Below are positions 1 through 10,410 of a DNA stretch of 64,000 nt, in pieces. Position numbers and translations under genes: made by a program. Origin of the DNA: Acinetobacter gyllenbergii CIP 110306 = MTCC 11365 (GTDB taxonomy: Bacteria > Pseudomonadota > Gammaproteobacteria > Pseudomonadales > Moraxellaceae). Each line of letters begins with the position of its first letter. Position 1 is the first letter of the stretch. The notes beneath the pieces were generated by a model that did no database searches, was not told the origin of the DNA, and saw nothing but the letters and a program-made list of their open reading frames with translations. The DNA is taken from the NCBI RefSeq assembly GCF_000413855.1, contig NZ_ATGG01000007.1, positions 62,001-126,000 on the forward strand, in the 5' to 3' direction.

Positions 1-707
1 ACGCGACTCGAATTCAAATCATTAATCCAAATACCTGTATCCAAATGACCACATCGATTGCTGAGGCTGCACGTCAGGTAGCCGAAGCGGATACCGAAAT
101 TATGGCGCAGTCTCCCGAAAAAGGCGTGTTATCGATTGAGGGGCATTATGATGAGGCAATGTCTGCTATTGGGGTACTTGAGTTAATTCAACAAGGCAAA
201 GCACAGCAGGTCGATGGGCATATTATTGCTTGCTTTGGTGATCCTGCTTTGCATGCGGCGAGGGAATTGGCTCAGGCACCTGTGGTTGGCATTGCCGAAG
301 CTGCATTTCATATGGCCAGTCTGGTGGCAACAAAATTTTCGATTGTGACCACCTTAGCCCGAACCAAAATTATTGCTGAACATTTATTACATCAATATGG
401 CTTTGAGCGAAAATGTGCACAGATTCGATGCATTGATCTTCCAGTATTGGCATTGGAACATGATAAGCAAGCGGCCTATGAAAAATTATTGGCAAGCTGC
501 CAGCAAGCCAAAATGGAGGATGGGATTGGTGCAATTGTATTGGGCTGTGGCGGCATGGCCGAGATGGCGGATCAGGTCAGTCTAGAGTTGGGAATTCCGA
601 TTATTGATGGGGTTCGGGCTGCGGTAAAGCTGATTGAAGGTTTACATGGTTTAGGCATTCAAACCAGTAAGTGGGGAGATTATGATTATCCCTTAATAAA
701 AGGATAA
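1..707 (+). CDS. Asp/Glu/hydantoin racemase family protein, 5' truncated
   Basis: The reading frame is open from base 3 without a start codon, and the residues before the first ATG (position 45) read IQIINPNT, the usual N-terminal strand of hydantoin/allantoin racemases. The real start is therefore to the left of the window. The family catalyses cofactor-independent racemisation with two cysteines. Here one lies in ACFGDPALHAARE and the other in LGCGGMAEMA, both at the expected places. The C-terminal IPIIDGVRAAVKL stretch is also typical. Substrate (hydantoin, allantoin or an amino acid) cannot be told. The gene ends 122 bp before the convergent secF, with a long hairpin between them. Confidence 0.8.
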   Translation, partial: ATRIQIINPNTCIQMTTSIAEAARQVAEADTEIMAQSPEKGVLSIEGHYDEAMSAIGVLELIQQGKAQQVDGHIIACFGDPALHAARELAQAPVVGIAEAAFHMASLVATKFSIVTTLARTKIIAEHLLHQYGFERKCAQIRCIDLPVLALEHDKQAAYEKLLASCQQAKMEDGIGAIVLGCGGMAEMADQVSLELGIPIIDGVRAAVKLIEGLHGLGIQTSKWGDYDYPLIKG

Positions 708-777
708 TGAAGCACGCCTGCTGGTGAAAAAGAGATCATGAGCGTCTGTTTAAGTTCAGCTTTTCCTTAAAGCGCAT

Positions 778-810
778 ACAATAATGCCAGCATTTCGCTG
801 GCATTATTGT
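778..810. terminator. Long hairpin between racemase and secF
   Basis: A perfect 14-bp stem (778-791 with 797-810) with a 5-nt loop lies between two convergent genes. Neither side has a strong T-run, but the outer stem is AT-rich. It probably ends transcription from both sides. Confidence 0.6.
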
Positions 811-829
811 TCAATCCAAAGAAAGGAGA

Positions 830-1798
830 TTAAGGAATCTCTTCTTCTTCAAATTCAGGTTTAACTTGAACAATAAAGTCCTGACGATTCAGACCACGCC
901 ATAAGGCGAATGCTGTACCGATATAGATCGATGAGTAGGTTCCCACAAATACACCGACAAACATTGCCACAGAGAACCAATGTAGACCATCGCCACCCAA
1001 GAACATCATGGCAAGGACCACGAGTAATAAGGTCATCGAGGTATGAATAGTACGACGAAGAGTCTCTGTTAGCGCAATATCCACGATTTCACGGGGTGTA
1101 GCACCGCGAATCTTACGGAAGTTTTCACGGATACGGTCCGATACCACGATGTTATCGTTGAGTGAGAAACCGATCACCGCAAGTACAGCCGCAAGTACGG
1201 TTAAGTCGAATGGCCATTGGAACAATGCAAATGCACCGATAATGATGATGATATCGTGGAATAACGACATTACCGCACCCATCGCCAGTTTAAACTCGAA
1301 GCGAATGGTGACGTAGATCAACATCAAAATGAGTGCAAGCGCAACTGCACCCGCAGAACGGACATAGAGTTCATTACCGACTGCACCACCGACGGCATCG
1401 ACCTTATGGACTTCTACGGTGTTATTCGGTAATTGCACTGCTTTGGTGATGCTATTGCTGAGGTCTTCAACATTCAGGTCTTCTTGCACGGGCATACGCA
1501 CAATCAGGTCTGTATTACTTCCCAAAGTCTGCACTACAGCATCTTTGAATCCCGCACGATCTAAGGCCTGAACCACTTGCGCAGGCTGAACCCCTTGCTT
1601 GTAGTTAAGCTCAGCAGAAATACCGCCTGTAAAGTCTAGACCTAGGTTCAGCCCTTTGGTGACGATAAAGAAGATACTGGCAATGGTAATCAGGATCGAG
1701 AAGATGGCCGCAGGTTTGGCAATCTTCATGAATGGGATGATTTTTAGATCATCTGGGCGACCGTATTGCTTTGAGTCTGGTTGAGTCAGATCAGTCAT
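830..1798 (-). CDS. secF: Protein translocase subunit SecF
   Basis: SecF is the smaller half of the SecDF complex, which uses the proton gradient to pull exported proteins out of the SecYEG channel on the periplasmic side. The 322-aa length is normal. There is one membrane span near residue 30, the conserved GLDFTGG motif around residues 53-59, a periplasmic domain, and then a cluster of five membrane segments. The start has an AAGGAG Shine-Dalgarno sequence six bases upstream. It follows secD by 10 bp, so the two are co-transcribed. It ends at the hairpin shared with the racemase gene. Confidence 0.97.
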   Translation of the reverse strand: MTDLTQPDSKQYGRPDDLKIIPFMKIAKPAAIFSILITIASIFFIVTKGLNLGLDFTGGISAELNYKQGVQPAQVVQALDRAGFKDAVVQTLGSNTDLIVRMPVQEDLNVEDLSNSITKAVQLPNNTVEVHKVDAVGGAVGNELYVRSAGAVALALILMLIYVTIRFEFKLAMGAVMSLFHDIIIIIGAFALFQWPFDLTVLAAVLAVIGFSLNDNIVVSDRIRENFRKIRGATPREIVDIALTETLRRTIHTSMTLLLVVLAMMFLGGDGLHWFSVAMFVGVFVGTYSSIYIGTAFALWRGLNRQDFIVQVKPEFEEEEIP

Positions 1799-1808
1799 GT
1801 GAATCTCC

Positions 1809-3710
1809 TTAAATACTCAACTTTTTCAAATTACGGCGTTTGCCATAAATGAGCTGTACGATGGCACGGGTAACGGTAATTGCAGTAAACATTGAACAAA
1901 CAATACCAATCATCAAGGTCACCGCAAAGCCTTTGATCGGACCTGTACCAATCGCGAACAAGATGAACGCAACCAGTAATGTGGTTAAGTTCGAGTCGAG
2001 AATGGTGTTATAGGCACGATCATAACCAGCGACAATTGCTTGTTTGGGCGAGGCACCCCAGAGCATTTCTTCTCGGATACGTTCACAGATCAGGACGTTG
2101 GAGTCGACTGCCATACCAATGGTAATCACGATACCTGCAATACCTGGTAGGGTAAGAGAGGCACCAAGCCAAGACATCACGGTTAAGATCATGGCAAGGT
2201 TAAACACCAAGGCAAAGTTGGCGATCAAACCGAATAAACGGAAGAACACCACCATCCAGATCGCAACCAACAAGAAACCGATTTGGGTCGATAATACACC
2301 CTTATCAATGTTTTCTTGCCCCAAGCTTGGACCTACAACACGCTCTTCAACGAAGTACATTGGCGCAGCCAAAGCACCCGCACGCAGCATCAAGGCAAGT
2401 TCTGCCGCTTCTTGTGGAGAATCTAGACCAGTAATGCGGAATTGTGAGCCCAATACGGCTTGAATGGTTGCAGCGTTGATCACCACAGATTCAGTATATG
2501 GAGTACGAACTTCAGTCTGGACACCCGTGTTTGGATCAGCCACGTAAGAGATTTTTTGTTTATTTTCGATAAACAAAACCGCCATACGTTTGCCGACAGC
2601 ACCACGAGTGGCATCTGCCATCAACTTACCACCTGAAGAATCCAGCGTGATGTTTACTTCAGCACCACCAGAGTCTTGGCTAAAGCCAGAACTTGCGTTT
2701 TGAACACGTTCACCAGTCAAAATACGGTTACGTTGTAACAGCAATTGACGACCACTGTCTAAAGACTGATAAGCAAAGACTTCAGTCCCTGGAGGAAGCG
2801 GCTGACCATTATATTTCCCTGTATATGGGTCAATATATTGATCATTACTATCTGCGACCAAACGGAACTCTAAGTTTGCCGTACGACCCAAGACACGTTT
2901 TGCTTCTGCGGTATCTTGTACACCCGGTAATTCAACCACAATACGGTTGCTACCTTGGGTTTGTACCAATGCTTCAGCCACACCGAGTTCGTTAATACGG
3001 TTACGTAAAGTAGTTAAGTTTTGGTTGACTGCATAAGATTGAATTTCCTGACGACGCGCATCGGTATAATTCAGTCTTAAAGTCGCACCAGATGATGTTG
3101 CAACCGCTTGTTGGGTAAACTCATTGCCATTACGACGTAAAAAATCAGTCGCTGCATCACGGTCTGCATTGCTGGCAAACTGGACAGTAATGGTATTGTT
3201 ATTTAAAGCAAGGTTGTTAAATTTGATTTTGTTATCACGGAACTGACGACGCAAATCAGTCGCAGATGTTTCCATACGCTGACTAATCGCTTTATCCATG
3301 TCGACTTCGAGCAAGAAGTGTACACCGCCACGTAAGTCCAAACCGAGTTTCATCGGTTTTGCCCCAATCTTTTGCAACCACTCAGGAGTGGTTGGTGCAA
3401 GGTTGAGTGCAACTACATAGTCTTCACCTAAATCACGACGTAACACTTCTTTGGCTTTTAACTGTTCTTCAGAAGAGTTTAAGCGTAATAATGCCGCGTT
3501 GTTGGTAAAGCTATTGTCGTGACTGCTTATGTTGGCAGTTTTTAAAATCTGCTCAGCTTTTTGCACGATCGTCTGATCAATTTTGGTGCCTGCTTTTGCC
3601 CCCGAAATTTGGACAGCAGGTTCATCTGGATACAGACTTGGAAGTGCATATAACGTACTGATCACAAGTACCACAAGGATCAGTAAATATTTCCATGCAG
3701 GGTAACGCAT
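1809..3710 (-). CDS. secD: Protein translocase subunit SecD
   Basis: SecD partners SecF in proton-driven protein export. At 633 aa it has the long form common in gammaproteobacteria. It has an N-terminal membrane anchor, the GLDLRGGVHF motif near residue 123, large periplasmic P1 domains, and a C-terminal block of membrane spans containing GIVITIGMAVDSNVL, the conserved SecD/RND helix. It sits between yajC and secF in the usual yajC-secD-secF order. A hairpin with a T-run lies between yajC and this gene, so secDF may have its own promoter or be attenuated. Confidence 0.97.
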   Translation of the reverse strand: MRYPAWKYLLILVVLVISTLYALPSLYPDEPAVQISGAKAGTKIDQTIVQKAEQILKTANISSHDNSFTNNAALLRLNSSEEQLKAKEVLRRDLGEDYVVALNLAPTTPEWLQKIGAKPMKLGLDLRGGVHFLLEVDMDKAISQRMETSATDLRRQFRDNKIKFNNLALNNNTITVQFASNADRDAATDFLRRNGNEFTQQAVATSSGATLRLNYTDARRQEIQSYAVNQNLTTLRNRINELGVAEALVQTQGSNRIVVELPGVQDTAEAKRVLGRTANLEFRLVADSNDQYIDPYTGKYNGQPLPPGTEVFAYQSLDSGRQLLLQRNRILTGERVQNASSGFSQDSGGAEVNITLDSSGGKLMADATRGAVGKRMAVLFIENKQKISYVADPNTGVQTEVRTPYTESVVINAATIQAVLGSQFRITGLDSPQEAAELALMLRAGALAAPMYFVEERVVGPSLGQENIDKGVLSTQIGFLLVAIWMVVFFRLFGLIANFALVFNLAMILTVMSWLGASLTLPGIAGIVITIGMAVDSNVLICERIREEMLWGASPKQAIVAGYDRAYNTILDSNLTTLLVAFILFAIGTGPIKGFAVTLMIGIVCSMFTAITVTRAIVQLIYGKRRNLKKLSI

Positions 3711-3727
3711 TCGCTTTCTTCTTAAAT

Positions 3728-3752
3728 GAAAAAGTCGTGCTGAGGCACGACT
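3728..3752 (-). terminator. Intrinsic terminator-like hairpin between yajC and secD
   Basis: Read on the minus strand, an 8-bp GC-rich stem (3745-3752 with 3733-3740) and a 4-nt loop are followed at once by five T residues. It lies inside the yajC-secD-secF transcription unit, just after the yajC stop. Confidence 0.6.
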
Positions 3753-3761
3753 ATTTTATGA

Positions 3762-4091
3762 TTAAAGGTTATTTAATGTGCCTTCAGGTAATACTGAAAT
3801 GACACTCGCACGTTGGATTTTTACCTCAACACCACGAGTGAGTTCAACAACTGCAAAGTCACCTTCAAGTTTGGTAATTCTCCCCATTAAACCACCAGCA
3901 AACACGATCTCGCTGCCTACACCCAAGCTTTCGATTAAAGAACGATGTTCTTTAGCACGTTTTGCCTGAGGTCTCCAGATCAAGAAATAGAAGATTGCGA
4001 TGAATACCGCGATCATCAATAAGTTTGCCATAAGGCTTGGACCTTGTGCCGCAGCAGGTGCAGCGTGAGCAGTAGAGATGAAAAAACTCAT
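3762..4091 (-). CDS. yajC: Sec translocase accessory subunit YajC
   Basis: YajC is a small single-span inner membrane protein that associates with SecDF. The 109-aa protein has a short alanine-rich N-terminus, one hydrophobic helix at about residues 22-41 ending in the conserved FYFLIWRPQAKR motif, and a small cytoplasmic domain with the typical VGSEIVFAGGLMGRI stretch. The start has AGGA seven bases upstream. It lies 108 bp downstream of tgt and 51 bp upstream of secD. Confidence 0.95.
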   Translation of the reverse strand: MSFFISTAHAAPAAAQGPSLMANLLMIAVFIAIFYFLIWRPQAKRAKEHRSLIESLGVGSEIVFAGGLMGRITKLEGDFAVVELTRGVEVKIQRASVISVLPEGTLNNL

Positions 4092-4199
4092 TTCGATTTC
4101 CTAAAATTAAAAGGCAAAAAATTAACAATAAATTCCAATTCGTTTTGCAATGTACCTTGTCTTGCGATCAGGCGCAAATCTTGATGCAAATCGTTCTGC

Positions 4200-5771
<1,572 letters not shown>

Positions 5772-6341
5772 CTAAAAATTCGGTTTATAGTCAAAATTTT
5801 CAGTCGCCAGATTATCCTTAAATGGGCGAATCGCTTTCTTGGATAAAGTCAGGGTATTGATCAAGTTGTTTGGAAACACCTCGATCTGGTTATTAAACAA
5901 TTCTACATTGCGGTTAAAAATGGTAATTGCAGCACCGATATTTTCGTTTTGCTCCTGAATATCATCCATCATCTTGCTATACAGTGCATCTGCTTTCAGT
6001 TCAGGATGATTTTCGACCACCACATTCAGACTACGAATCAGCTCCTTACTCATTTTCTCAATTTGTTGTAACTGAGAAATATCCGTGTCATTCACATTCA
6101 GATTGAGAATCTGTTGGCGCAATTCGGTGACTTTTTCTAAAGTCGATTTCTCGAACTGGGTGTATTGATCCAACGTTGCTTCCAAGGCTTCTAAGGTCTT
6201 TACTTTTTGACGTTCGAAGTTGGCCACTTCTGACCATGCCCGTTTGGTGGCATTAAAATAACGCACGATATTATTACGGATAGAAATGCCCCACACGATC
6301 AGTGCGACAAAAATTCCCAAGAAGATCAGTAAACCTGTCAT
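5772..6341 (-). CDS. lemA: LemA family protein
   Basis: LemA proteins are small membrane-anchored helical-bundle proteins of unclear function. This one has a short periplasmic tail, one hydrophobic helix at residues 2-20, then NNIVRYFNATKRAWSEV, the family signature (usually N-x-R-x2-A-WS-V), and a long helical domain. An ATG at 6347 is also in frame, but the AAGGGG ribosome site lies seven bases before the ATG at 6341 and nearly touches the earlier one, so 6341 is chosen (189 aa). The gene upstream (6373) is 31 bp away and presumably co-transcribed. Confidence 0.85.
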   Translation of the reverse strand: MTGLLIFLGIFVALIVWGISIRNNIVRYFNATKRAWSEVANFERQKVKTLEALEATLDQYTQFEKSTLEKVTELRQQILNLNVNDTDISQLQQIEKMSKELIRSLNVVVENHPELKADALYSKMMDDIQEQNENIGAAITIFNRNVELFNNQIEVFPNNLINTLTLSKKAIRPFKDNLATENFDYKPNF

Positions 6342-6372
6342 CGCCATTCCCCTTATTGTTATTGCTCAATGA

Positions 6373-7401
6373 TTAGCGAATTAAATTCAGCATGAGTTGT
6401 TGAAACTTATGATATTGCGGCATGGTCATGGTTCTTAAGTGTCCACGTAATGCGGGAATATCCTGAATGTCACTGCGTTTACTGGCGGTTTGGAAAAGAT
6501 TTTGTTCGCCCACGTAACACATGATTTGCTCTTCATGATGATAAATTAAATCACCTGTAAAATGTTGAAAAAAATCATGTAGTTTTAAGGTGAGGCTCGG
6601 GCTGATTGCTTTGGCAAGTTGGTGTTGATCAAGACCACAGATATTCAATTCTTGATTAATCAAAATGTCACTGCTTTGCCATGAGCTGGTGTAGGGCGCA
6701 AAGAAACGAGCGCGTTGATTGCTGACGGCAATTCCTAAGGCTGGCATTTGAAAAATAAAGGCACCCCACAAATCTTTATGGATTTTTTTGACAATTTTTT
6801 TATCACGACTCTGATCCTGTAGGATCGGCATTTCGCTGACATAGTGATATTGAAACAGTAGAACCTGATGTTCTGTGTTGCCATCATGCCATGTGGTCGA
6901 TGCGTATTGGGTAATCTCGTTGGCTTCATTACCCCGATTAAATAGGGGGAAATGTTGCTTTAACTTACTGATCACCAAAAGGGGCTGCGCTTGAATCGGT
7001 AAATAAGCTGGGAGTTGCTGGAACTGTAAACCATAGCGTAATACGGTCATGCGTTCTTCTAGATAATGAATGACGCGTGTTAATGGTTGTTGTGGTTCAT
7101 AGAGCAAATAGGCCAGAAAACCAGTAAGGAATGCACCCAGTAGGCTCCAGATATATTGAATATGTGGATGTAGAAAATAACCAAAGATTAATGTGCCTAC
7201 GCTGATCAATGCGAATAAATAGGGCAGTACATTAAAAAAACGCAGGCTGTGATCGTCACGCCAAGGATGCAGTGCATCTAGTAGGGCTTGATCGCTATGT
7301 GCTTTCTGCCCAACCTCCCAAAGCCGAGCAATATTGCGAAAAACCTGCGCATTTTTTTTACGTCTGATATGCAGTGCTTGTTGTACAGTGTCGATTGGCA
7401 T
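6373..7401 (-). CDS. Membrane protein of unknown function next to lemA (possibly DUF3137-like)
   Basis: The 342-aa protein has a cytoplasmic N-terminus, two membrane helices at about residues 55-75 and 84-103 separated by a short loop, and a soluble C-terminal domain of about 230 residues. LemA genes are often paired with a two-span membrane protein carrying a DUF3137 domain. The architecture fits, but I could not confirm the domain by motif. No clear Shine-Dalgarno sequence precedes the ATG. It begins an operon with lemA. Confidence 0.6.
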   Translation of the reverse strand: MPIDTVQQALHIRRKKNAQVFRNIARLWEVGQKAHSDQALLDALHPWRDDHSLRFFNVLPYLFALISVGTLIFGYFLHPHIQYIWSLLGAFLTGFLAYLLYEPQQPLTRVIHYLEERMTVLRYGLQFQQLPAYLPIQAQPLLVISKLKQHFPLFNRGNEANEITQYASTTWHDGNTEHQVLLFQYHYVSEMPILQDQSRDKKIVKKIHKDLWGAFIFQMPALGIAVSNQRARFFAPYTSSWQSSDILINQELNICGLDQHQLAKAISPSLTLKLHDFFQHFTGDLIYHHEEQIMCYVGEQNLFQTASKRSDIQDIPALRGHLRTMTMPQYHKFQQLMLNLIR

Positions 7402-7540
7402 GGAAATAATCGTTTCATTATAATGGGGTGCTCTTGTCTAAATTATGCGTTAAATTTCAGAAACTAAGAAGTCTATAATCTGAATCTAGCTGTGTTTTAT
7501 TATTTTGAATGAACGGCTTTTACCAAAGCATTTTTATAGG

Positions 7541-7571
7541 AAAAATCGACTAAACCGTAATTTAGTCGATT
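7541..7571 (-). terminator. queA terminator
   Basis: On the minus strand an 11-bp perfect stem (7561-7571 with 7544-7554) and a 6-nt loop are followed by a short T-run. It lies nine bases beyond the queA stop codon. Confidence 0.75.
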
Positions 7572-7579
7572 GATCAGTA

Positions 7580-8617
7580 TTAAGCGTCGAGCTTATCCAC
7601 CAACATCGCATCGCCATAACTAAAGAAGCGATAACGTTGTTCTACTGCATGGGTATAAGCCGCCAAGATATTGTCACGATTGGATAGCGCTGAAACCAAC
7701 ATTAATAAGGTCGATTCTGGTAAATGGAAGTTGGTGATCAAACGATCCACGATGCAGAACTGATAACCTGGATAGATAAAGATTTGCGTATCACCTGTCC
7801 AAGCTGCAATTTGACCTTGATTGGCTTGTGCTGCGCTTTCTAGGGCACGGGTCGCCGTAGTGCCTACCGCAATGACTTTATTGCCGCGTGCTTTGGTGGC
7901 CAAAATCAGGTCAATGGTCGCTTGTGGTACGTCACACCATTCACTGTGCATAATGTGATTAGTAATGTCAGTGGTACGCACAGGCATAAACGTTCCTGCA
8001 CCGACATGTAGTGTGACAAAGGTTTTTTGCACGCCTTTCGCGGCTAATTTTTCTAATAAGCCTTGGTCGAAATGCAGACTGGCAGTTGGTGCTGCAACGC
8101 TGGCAATTTTTTCAGGGTCGTGGAACACGGTTTGATAACGTTCAGTATCAATCTCTTCCGCTTCACGGTTGAAATAAGGTGGAATCGGCAGTTGGCCGTA
8201 TTGATCCAGCACCGACAAAATCGGTTGTGAAAACTTCACCACAAACAGATTTTCATGGCGACCTTGTACGGTGACAGGCACCGCATCTTCACCGATATAC
8301 AGTTCTGCGCCAGCTTTCGGTGAGTTGCTTGATTTGATGTGGCAATGGGCAGTGTGGGGATCCAACATGCGCTCAACCAGAACTTCGATAGCTCCGCCTG
8401 TAGCACGTTTGCCTTTTAAGCGTGCTTTCATGACTTTGGTGTCATTCAATACCAGCAAATCACCGTCTTCGAGCAGGTCGAGAATATCGGTAAAGGCGTG
8501 GTCGTGATACTGACCTTGCGCATCGATATGCAGTAGGCGAGATGCGCTACGGCTGTCTAATGGATAGCGAGCAATAAGTTCATCGGGGAGATCAAACGAA
8601 AAGTCGGAGAGTTGCAT
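7580..8617 (-). CDS. queA: S-adenosylmethionine:tRNA ribosyltransferase-isomerase
   Basis: QueA transfers and rearranges the ribosyl part of S-adenosylmethionine onto preQ1 in tRNA, giving epoxyqueuosine, the step after Tgt. The sequence from residue 1 ([19 protein letters not shown]) matches the family start. [13 protein letters not shown] and [14 protein letters not shown] and the C-terminal [18 protein letters not shown] motif are all present. The frame extends to a TTG at 8635, but the ATG at 8617 gives the normal 345-aa protein. The gene has its own terminator and is separated from tgt by the LemA pair. Confidence 0.96.
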   Translation of the reverse strand: MQLSDFSFDLPDELIARYPLDSRSASRLLHIDAQGQYHDHAFTDILDLLEDGDLLVLNDTKVMKARLKGKRATGGAIEVLVERMLDPHTAHCHIKSSNSPKAGAELYIGEDAVPVTVQGRHENLFVVKFSQPILSVLDQYGQLPIPPYFNREAEEIDTERYQTVFHDPEKIASVAAPTASLHFDQGLLEKLAAKGVQKTFVTLHVGAGTFMPVRTTDITNHIMHSEWCDVPQATIDLILATKARGNKVIAVGTTATRALESAAQANQGQIAAWTGDTQIFIYPGYQFCIVDRLITNFHLPESTLLMLVSALSNRDNILAAYTHAVEQRYRFFSYGDAMLVDKLDA

Positions 8618-8744
8618 ACATCTAAAACATTGCAAAAATTGGGCGTAGTATAGTCTTTTTTGCGTTTTCTCGCTGAGTTCGCGTGTTTATTGATAGAAAA
8701 ATATCTGAATGATTTAAAAGTGAGCAATAAGCGTGAGTTAGTGT

Positions 8745-8772
8745 TTGACAATAAAATCAAACAGGTTATTAT
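8745..8772 (+). promoter_or_regulatory. Promoter of tRNA-Leu
   Basis: A perfect -35 box TTGACA (8745-8750) and a -10 box TATTAT (8767-8772) are separated by 16 bp. They end 25 bp upstream of the tRNA, as expected for a stable-RNA promoter. Confidence 0.75.
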
Positions 8773-8797
8773 ACGCAACACAAAGCATCGCACTCTT

Positions 8798-8884
8798 CCC
8801 GAGGTGGTGAAATTGGTAGACGCGGCGGACTCAAAATCCGCTGTCAGAGATGACGTGTCGGTTCGAGTCCGACCCTCGGGACCA
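8798..8884 (+). tRNA. tRNA-Leu (anticodon CAA)
   Basis: The 87-nt gene folds as a class II tRNA. A 7-bp acceptor stem pairs 8798-8804 with CCTCGGG near the 3' end. The anticodon stem GCGGA/TCCGC encloses loop CTCAAAA with anticodon CAA. There is a long variable arm, a T arm with GTTCGAGTC, and an encoded ACCA 3' end. It reads leucine UUG codons. Confidence 0.96.
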
Positions 8885-8893
8885 AGATTCAAA

Positions 8894-8928
8894 GACCCCA
8901 AGCTGGTATTAAAGGCTTGGGGTTTTTT
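8894..8928 (+). terminator. tRNA-Leu terminator
   Basis: An 8-bp stem (8896-8903 with 8915-8922) and an 11-nt loop are followed by six T residues, directly after the tRNA. Confidence 0.85.
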
Positions 8929-8974
8929 AATGTCTATCAAAATGAATTAGATACATATTTCTAACGAAAAGTCT

Positions 8975-9010
8975 TTGCTTGCTACACTTCGTTGAAGTGT
9001 ACGTAAGCAA
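8975..9010 (-). terminator. Hairpin downstream of the 9024 gene
   Basis: TTGCTT...ACACTTC pairs with GAAGTGT...AAGCAA across a 3-nt loop, about 16 bp with one mismatch or bulge. There is only a weak T-run, so terminator function is likely but not certain. Confidence 0.45.
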
Positions 9011-9023
9011 CTTTTAAGATAGT

Positions 9024-9509
9024 TTAATTTAATAAACTGACGAACCAATAATAGATATTTTTTAACATTCTCCAAAGACCATTGCTAGAGTAATCATATT
9101 GATTAGTACCACAATATATACCTTTCTCTAGATCTGCTTTAGCTTCTAATAATACAGTTTTTCCTTCAGTAGTCCTATTTACGCAAATTCTTTGCGCATA
9201 TGATTGGTTTGTTTCCAGGACAACTTCATATGGAAAAGGCTCTTTAAATTCAGAAGATTTAATTTTAATACAGTTTTCTTCGTTTATAGGTATTTTAAGA
9301 TTCAAATAGGTTTTTGAGTAGGAAGAGTGAAAAGCATTAATTCCATCTACTTTACCTATATAAATTAAGGTCTGATTTTCATATGCTTTGTCATACGCTC
9401 TTTTTGTAAATACACAGACATCATTGTCTTTAACTTTGACATATAGGGAGGAATGTGGAGAAGCATTGGCAGTACTACTAATAAGAAGTAATAAATATAA
9501 TAATTTCAT
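9024..9509 (-). CDS. Small exported protein of unknown function
   Basis: The 161-aa product starts with a clear signal peptide of about 16 residues (MKLLYLLLLISSTANA) followed by a predicted signal peptidase I site. The mature part has four cysteines that could form disulfides. I recognise no family. Codon use and base composition are AT-richer than the flanking housekeeping genes. It lies just downstream of the tRNA-Leu gene, next to another small exported protein. A near-perfect hairpin at 8975-9010 lies just beyond its stop and may end its transcript. Confidence 0.6.
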   Translation of the reverse strand: MKLLYLLLLISSTANASPHSSLYVKVKDNDVCVFTKRAYDKAYENQTLIYIGKVDGINAFHSSYSKTYLNLKIPINEENCIKIKSSEFKEPFPYEVVLETNQSYAQRICVNRTTEGKTVLLEAKADLEKGIYCGTNQYDYSSNGLWRMLKNIYYWFVSLLN

Positions 9510-9666
9510 CAGGTTTTATTTGGTTGCTTAGATATATTATTTAGCTTAATGGGATCCACAAGAAATAGTGCTTATCCGTATTTGAAATTTCATGGTAAAT
9601 ACCTTGAATTAAGCTTCAATAGTGCTTGAGCTTAGTTTAAGAATTTGCATAGTTCTATCTGTAGTC

Positions 9667-10110
9667 TTATAGATTATGGCATTTTTGAATAAATGTGTGA
9701 GATTTTTCACTTTGTTGTTTGGTAAGTATTTTGTCTCTATGTAAACAAAAACCAACTGTGGTAAATCCAATACCAGTTCTATTTAATCCTTGCTCACCTA
9801 ACAATATATAGTAAGCATGATTTTCTAAAATATGATTTGATTTGTAGTTCTTTAAAATAATTTCTTTCATTTCTTTGTTGATTTCTTTAGACACAAATAA
9901 TTTTTTATAAGTTATACCATCTGATTCAAAGTTTTCATAATCATTAATTTCATAATGATAAACTAAAACTTTTTTATCTGTCGGAAATGAGAAGTGAAGA
10001 TTGTCTCGGTTGCTAGAAACAACAATATCAGTTTTTACATTGTTCTGACTTGTGCATCCAATAACTAGGAATAGCATAAATGAAATAAGAAATATATTAA
10101 ATAGTTTCAT
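9667..10110 (-). CDS. Small lipoprotein of unknown function
   Basis: A signal peptide ends in the lipobox LVIGC, predicting a lipoprotein anchored by its cysteine at about residue 19. The open frame extends to 10137, but an AAGGG ribosome site lies seven bases before the ATG at 10110, which also gives a normal signal peptide (147 aa). The mature part shows no recognised domain. It is AT-rich like its neighbour at 9024 and, like it, has no functional context. Confidence 0.6.
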   Translation of the reverse strand: MKLFNIFLISFMLFLVIGCTSQNNVKTDIVVSSNRDNLHFSFPTDKKVLVYHYEINDYENFESDGITYKKLFVSKEINKEMKEIILKNYKSNHILENHAYYILLGEQGLNRTGIGFTTVGFCLHRDKILTKQQSEKSHTFIQKCHNL

Positions 10111-10310
10111 ATCAAAACCCTTGTCATGGAATAACATGTCTAACTTTCTCTCTTCTGGATTGCTATTTCTGAGTGTAGATGCATTGATTGAGATTTATGA
10201 TGATTTAAAAGTAAAGCATTTACCTGGAGATTAGTTTATCTATTGGGATTTGATCTAAGTTAAAATTTAATGAAATTTCACGTTTTGTTGCGAATTGATT
10301 GAATCAACAA

Positions 10311-10339
10311 TTGCCTTTTCTGTTAAAGTTTGTTAATAC
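10311..10339 (+). promoter_or_regulatory. Candidate promoter for the histidine kinase gene
   Basis: TTGCCT (10311-10316) and TAATAC (10334-10339) are separated by 17 bp, 71 bp before the chosen ATG. It is the only good match in the 300-bp gap 10111-10410, which otherwise shows nothing. Confidence 0.4.
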
Positions 10340-10410
10340 TAAGTGATAGTTTTCACATTTTTTTTATAAAACGTAAAGAACCGTATAACGAAAATATTCG
10401 AGAGGCGGGA

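Noticed and set aside
2044..2463. 139-codon plus-strand frame inside secD
   Set aside because: It is the antisense shadow of a conserved secD region and has no independent signal.
8557..8940. 127-codon minus-strand frame across the tRNA-Leu gene, and the 96-codon frame opposite
   Set aside because: Both run through the tRNA and its terminator, so neither is a plausible protein.
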